The position numbers and the translations under genes were made by a program. This document shows positions 60,927 to 64,000 of a DNA stretch of 64,000 nt, one piece after another. Each line of letters starts with the position of its first letter. Within the stretch, counting starts at the first letter, position 1. This DNA comes from Clostridium felsineum DSM 794. Its GTDB lineage: Bacteria; Bacillota; Clostridia; Clostridiales; Clostridiaceae. The stretch is from assembly GCF_002006355.2 (NCBI RefSeq), contig NZ_CP096980.1:3224001-3288000 (forward strand), read 5' to 3'. The notes beneath the pieces were generated by a model. It was not told where the DNA came from and made no database searches. It saw only the letters and a program-made list of their open reading frames with translations.

Positions 60927-62003
60927 TTAATTACAATCAGGCAATTCAATATTAAATTCAATTTCATTGTCATTGCATTTAGCCCAAATTCTTCCACCGT
61001 GAAGTTCAACAATTTTTTTTGAAATAGCAAGGCCTAATCCTGAACCTTCAATTTCAGCATTTCTTGATTTATCTACTCTATACATTTCATCAAATATTTT
61101 CACTAAATCTTCTGTGTTTATATTATTGCTCTTATTTATAAAAGAAAATCTAGTACTATTATTTTCTTTCCGCATCACAATTTTAAAAATAGAATTTTTA
61201 TAGCTGTACTTTTCTACATTCTTTATTAGATTTTCAATAACTCTAATAAATTTTTGCATATCAATTTTACATATTAACTCATTTTCAATACACTCAATTT
61301 GAACCTTTATGTTCTTTTCTGATAAAAATATAATATGTTCACCTACGATTTGATTTACTAGAACAGCCACATTAAATGGAACTTTGTTTAGTTTTATATA
61401 ATTATTTGAAAGCTTGGTATACTCGAACAATTCTTCAATTAGTTTTTTTAGATTTTTGCTTTTTTCATAAGCTATTTTTAAAAATTCTTGCTGATTTTCT
61501 GTAAAAGTTTCTTTTTCTTTATTGAGAAGTTCTAGATAGCCAATTATAGATGTTAGAGGTGTTTTTAAATCATGGGAAACCGCAACAATTAGTTCATTTT
61601 TAGCTTCTTCTTGTTTTTTTTCCTTTTCATAATTTTGTTTAAGCTTTTCAGACATTGTATTTATATCTTTAGCCAAGTGAGCAATTTCATCATTGCCTTT
61701 TATATCTATAGGCTTTAGGTATTTTTGAGTCTTTATATTTTTAACATTTTCACCAATATATTTTAAATATTTAATTCTTCCATTAATTGCAACCAAAAAA
61801 ATGACTCCAAAAATCACCAACTCAAATATGAAACTTCCCATAGCCATGATAGCTCCATATTTTTCGTAAAAACCAGGAGTAACGTTAGCTATCTTACTAA
61901 ACATATTCATAAAAAAAACAAAAATCAGCCAACTTATTATTATATCGATAGGAATTAATATTAATAACTTTATTCCTACCTTATTAATTATTCTCTTCTT
62001 CAT
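60927..62003 (-). CDS. Membrane sensor histidine kinase
   Basis: A 358-residue kinase: two membrane helices (residues 12-33 and 54-73), HAMP-like linker, and phospho-acceptor His144 in AVSHDLKTPLTSIIGYLELL. The ATPase domain has VIENLIKNVEKYS (N box) and EIEGSGLGLAISKKIVELHGGRIW (G boxes). It is apparently intact. Its start overlaps the stop of the upstream response-regulator gene by four bases (ATGA), the normal arrangement of a coupled pair. That partner gene is broken, so the kinase is probably an orphan or signals to another regulator. Confidence 0.92.
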   Translation of the reverse strand: MKKRIINKVGIKLLILIPIDIIISWLIFVFFMNMFSKIANVTPGFYEKYGAIMAMGSFIFELVIFGVIFLVAINGRIKYLKYIGENVKNIKTQKYLKPIDIKGNDEIAHLAKDINTMSEKLKQNYEKEKKQEEAKNELIVAVSHDLKTPLTSIIGYLELLNKEKETFTENQQEFLKIAYEKSKNLKKLIEELFEYTKLSNNYIKLNKVPFNVAVLVNQIVGEHIIFLSEKNIKVQIECIENELICKIDMQKFIRVIENLIKNVEKYSYKNSIFKIVMRKENNSTRFSFINKSNNINTEDLVKIFDEMYRVDKSRNAEIEGSGLGLAISKKIVELHGGRIWAKCNDNEIEFNIELPDCN

Positions 62004-62452
62004 ATCTTATAGCCAACTCCCCAAATTGTCTTAATATATTTAGGATTTTTAGGATCTAGCTCTAGCTTTTGTCTAAGATTTGTTATGTGAACCACAATAG
62101 AAGTATCTGATACTGCAAATTGTTCATTCCAAATAGTTTCGTATAATTTTGGGACAGAAAATACTGTACCTTTATTTTTAGCTAAACATTCTAGTATATC
62201 AAACTCTTTTGGTGTTAGCTTAACCTTATTCCCTCTTACTGTAACTTCATGGGCATCAAAATCAATAACTAAATCATCAATAGTAATACTACTTTTATTT
62301 TCAGGTTTTGAATTAAATTTTTTATATCTTCTAAGCTAAGCTTTTACTCTAGCTATAAGCGCCATAGAGCCGAAGGGTTTTGTAACATAATCATCTGCCC
62401 CAACTGTCCTTGGATTTTTTATATATTGTTTTACAAAATTAATAATATCCAT
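62000..62452 (-). pseudogene. Decayed OmpR-type response regulator gene
   Basis: In one frame from ATG 62452 to TGA 62000-62002 the sequence reads a short leader, then TVGADDYVTKPFGSMALIARVKA (end of a receiver domain with the conserved K-P-F). An in-frame TAG at 62336-62338 follows, then LRRYKKF and a complete OmpR winged helix (VKLTPKEFDILECLAKNKGTVF ... NPKYIKTIWGVGYKI). The first part of the receiver, including the phosphorylated Asp and the acidic pocket, is missing. At least two lesions, an internal or 5' deletion and an amber codon, are thus visible. The DNA-binding half could only be made by internal initiation. Confidence 0.9.
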
Positions 62453-62634
62453 TTTATCTTGCCCCCTAAGTTAATATGTGAACAGTATAAAATGTAACTA
62501 TTAATCTTTTACCAAAAAAACTCTTAAGATTTATTAAGACTTTTATATTAAATATTTGAAACAAAAAATAAAATATCAAATTTAAGTTTAATATGAATTC
62601 AATTTCTCTCCTTTGTAAATACTAAATATCAGGA

Positions 62635-62692
62635 TTTATAGTTAAATGGATTAAAGTACTGAAATTAAAGCTTCTATACCTTTAACTATAAA
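62635..62692 (+). repeat. Inverted repeat in the leader of the pyruvate:ferredoxin oxidoreductase gene
   Basis: TTTATAGTTAAA (62635-62646) is exactly complementary to TTTAACTATAAA (62681-62692) across 34 bases, 43 bp before the start codon. It could be a leader RNA hairpin or a regulator binding region. No known riboswitch consensus was recognised. Confidence 0.55.
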
Positions 62693-62734
62693 AACTAGAT
62701 TTAAAAATTTCTTTTTTACAGGGAGGAATAAAGT

Positions 62735-64000
62735 ATGGCAAAAAAATTAAAAACCATGGATGGAAACGAGGCTGCTGCTTATGCTTCATACGCCTTTACG
62801 GATGTCGCTGCAATTTATCCTATAACTCCATCCACTCCAATGGCTGAATTAGTAGATAATTGGTCATCGCATGGGAAAAAAAATATTTTTGGGCAGTCTG
62901 TTAAGATAGTTGAAATGCAATCAGAGGCTGGTGCTGCTGGAACTGTCCACGGCTCCTTAATTGCAGGTGCACTTACAACTACATACACCGCTTCTCAAGG
63001 TCTTCTTTTAATGATACCTAACATGTACAAAATGGCTGGAGAACTTCTTCCTTGCGTATTTCATGTAAGTGCTCGTGCCCTTGCAACTCATGCTCTTTCT
63101 ATTTTTGGAGACCATCAAGATGTTATGGCAACAAGACAAACAGGATTTGCTCTTCTAGCATCTTCAAACGTTCAAGAAGCTATGGATTTAGGTATGGTAT
63201 CTCATTTATCTGCAATTAAAGCTAAGGTTCCTTTTGAACACTTTTTTGACGGTTTTAGAACCTCACATGAATACCAAAAGATAGAAGTTATTGACTACAA
63301 TGATGTAACCCCTTTAGTTGATCATGCGGCAATTAAAAACTTTAGAGAAAGAGCTCTTAACCCTGAGCACCCCACTGTTCGTGGAACAGCTCAAAACCCA
63401 GATATTTATTTTCAAGGTAGAGAAGCATCAAATAATTTTTATAATGCAGTTCCTGATGTTGTAGAAAATTATATGAGAGAAATAGAAAAGATTACTGGAA
63501 GAGTATACCATCCTTTTGATTACTACGGAGATGCTAATGCGGAGGAAGTAATTATAGCAATGGGGTCAGTATGCGATACCATTGAAGAAACTGTAGATTA
63601 TTTGAGAAGCAAAGGTGAAAAGGTTGGACTTCTAAAAGTTCACTTATATCGTCCATTTTCTACTGACTATTTCTTTAAGTATCTTCCTAAAACCATCAAA
63701 AAAATTGCTGTTTTAGATAGAACTAAAGAACCAGGTTCAGCAGGAGAACCTCTTTATCTAGATGTAGTTAACACCTTTTATAATAGTCCAAATAAACCTG
63801 TTATCGTTGGTGGACGTTACGGTCTTGGTTCTAAAGATACACGACCTTCTCAAATTTTATCTGTATTTGAGAATCTAAAAAGCTCTAGTCCTAAAAATGG
63901 ATTCACAATAGGAATTGTAGATGATGTTACAAATTTATCTCTTCCTGAGAGCGAATCAGTGGATACTACTCCAAAAGGTACTGTAAGCTGCAAATTTTAT
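62735..64000 (+). CDS. nifJ: Pyruvate:ferredoxin oxidoreductase, N-terminal 422 residues (3' end outside window)
   Basis: The frame starts at ATG 62735 behind GGGAGG and stays open to the right edge. It begins KTMDGNEAAAYASYAFTDVAAIYPITPSTPMAE, the pyruvate-binding domain I, followed by QSEAGAAGTVHGSLIAGALTTTYTASQGLLLM, SIFGDHQDVMATRQTGFA and, in domain II, IIAMGSVCDTIEETVDYL with KVHLYRPFS. The full enzyme is about 1170 residues and turns pyruvate and CoA into acetyl-CoA, CO2 and reduced ferredoxin, the central step of clostridial fermentation. The TPP- and 4Fe-4S-binding parts lie beyond the window. Confidence 0.97.
   Translation, partial: MAKKLKTMDGNEAAAYASYAFTDVAAIYPITPSTPMAELVDNWSSHGKKNIFGQSVKIVEMQSEAGAAGTVHGSLIAGALTTTYTASQGLLLMIPNMYKMAGELLPCVFHVSARALATHALSIFGDHQDVMATRQTGFALLASSNVQEAMDLGMVSHLSAIKAKVPFEHFFDGFRTSHEYQKIEVIDYNDVTPLVDHAAIKNFRERALNPEHPTVRGTAQNPDIYFQGREASNNFYNAVPDVVENYMREIEKITGRVYHPFDYYGDANAEEVIIAMGSVCDTIEETVDYLRSKGEKVGLLKVHLYRPFSTDYFFKYLPKTIKKIAVLDRTKEPGSAGEPLYLDVVNTFYNSPNKPVIVGGRYGLGSKDTRPSQILSVFENLKSSSPKNGFTIGIVDDVTNLSLPESESVDTTPKGTVSCKFY

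Overview
The window is AT-rich chromosomal DNA from a strict anaerobe of the Firmicutes, almost certainly a Clostridium of cluster I. The reasons are purine-rich ribosome binding sites (AGGAGG/GGAG), frequent TTG/GTG starts, an oxygen-defence set (NADH:rubredoxin oxidoreductase, desulfoferrodoxin, flavodoxin), pyruvate:ferredoxin oxidoreductase, a FucO-type dehydrogenase and an RRNPP peptide-signalling regulator. From memory, gene content and protein sequences sit close to, but are not identical with, Clostridium acetobutylicum. Three pectin methylesterases would suit a pectinolytic relative of the C. felsineum/roseum type. The species is inference. No tRNA, rRNA or CRISPR array was seen.

Layout. 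1-5.1 kb: end of a metal/corrinoid ABC transporter operon, a ZTP riboswitch in front of an AICAR formyltransferase, two SPOCS-like hypothetical genes, then NROR and desulfoferrodoxin. 5.1-10.5 kb: GPH sugar symporter with LacI/CcpA-type operators, a MerR-methyltransferase fusion, flavodoxin, an amidohydrolase with divergent HxlR regulator, and a HEPN-CBS protein. 10.5-16.9 kb: a cluster of paralogous lipoprotein/membrane proteins, paralogous PH-like proteins and a GHSKGG lipase-like protein, a candidate lipase toxin/immunity or envelope system. 17-25.9 kb: a beta-glucoside PTS operon (IIB-IIC-IIA, 6-phospho-beta-glucosidase, ROK kinase, SGNH acetylesterase) behind a LevR/CelR-type sigma-54 activator, with a visible -24/-12 promoter and phased TGTACACA repeats. 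26-30 kb: an IS256-family element beside a small operon of GNAT, two chagasin-like proteins and a DUF692/MNIO-type enzyme.

30-45.7 kb: chemoreceptors (one paired with a FIST sensor protein), TetR, peptide deformylase, GNATs, a DMT transporter, an XRE-cupin regulator, a CPBP protease, carbonic anhydrase, a chloramphenicol-acetyltransferase-like enzyme, an ArAE membrane protein and FucO. 45.9-52.5 kb: a MerR regulator, an RRNPP regulator followed by a 38-residue signal-peptide gene, a frameshifted GNAT, a secreted zinc phospholipase C, an XRE/membrane pair and a DUF4830-like protein. 52.8-60.1 kb: three pectin methylesterases around an RpiR-GH4 unit, then a secreted metallophosphoesterase. 60.1-64 kb: TVP38 protein, a histidine kinase with a decayed response-regulator gene, and the 5' part of pyruvate:ferredoxin oxidoreductase.

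How genes may work together. The GPH symporter promoter and both pectinesterase promoters carry the same TGTTAACGT-type operator 12 bp downstream of the -10 box and a second related operator at or upstream of the -35 box, so plant-polysaccharide use is probably co-controlled by CcpA or another LacI-family repressor. The PTS operon has its own activator. The peptide-regulator pair adds cell-density control of unknown targets.
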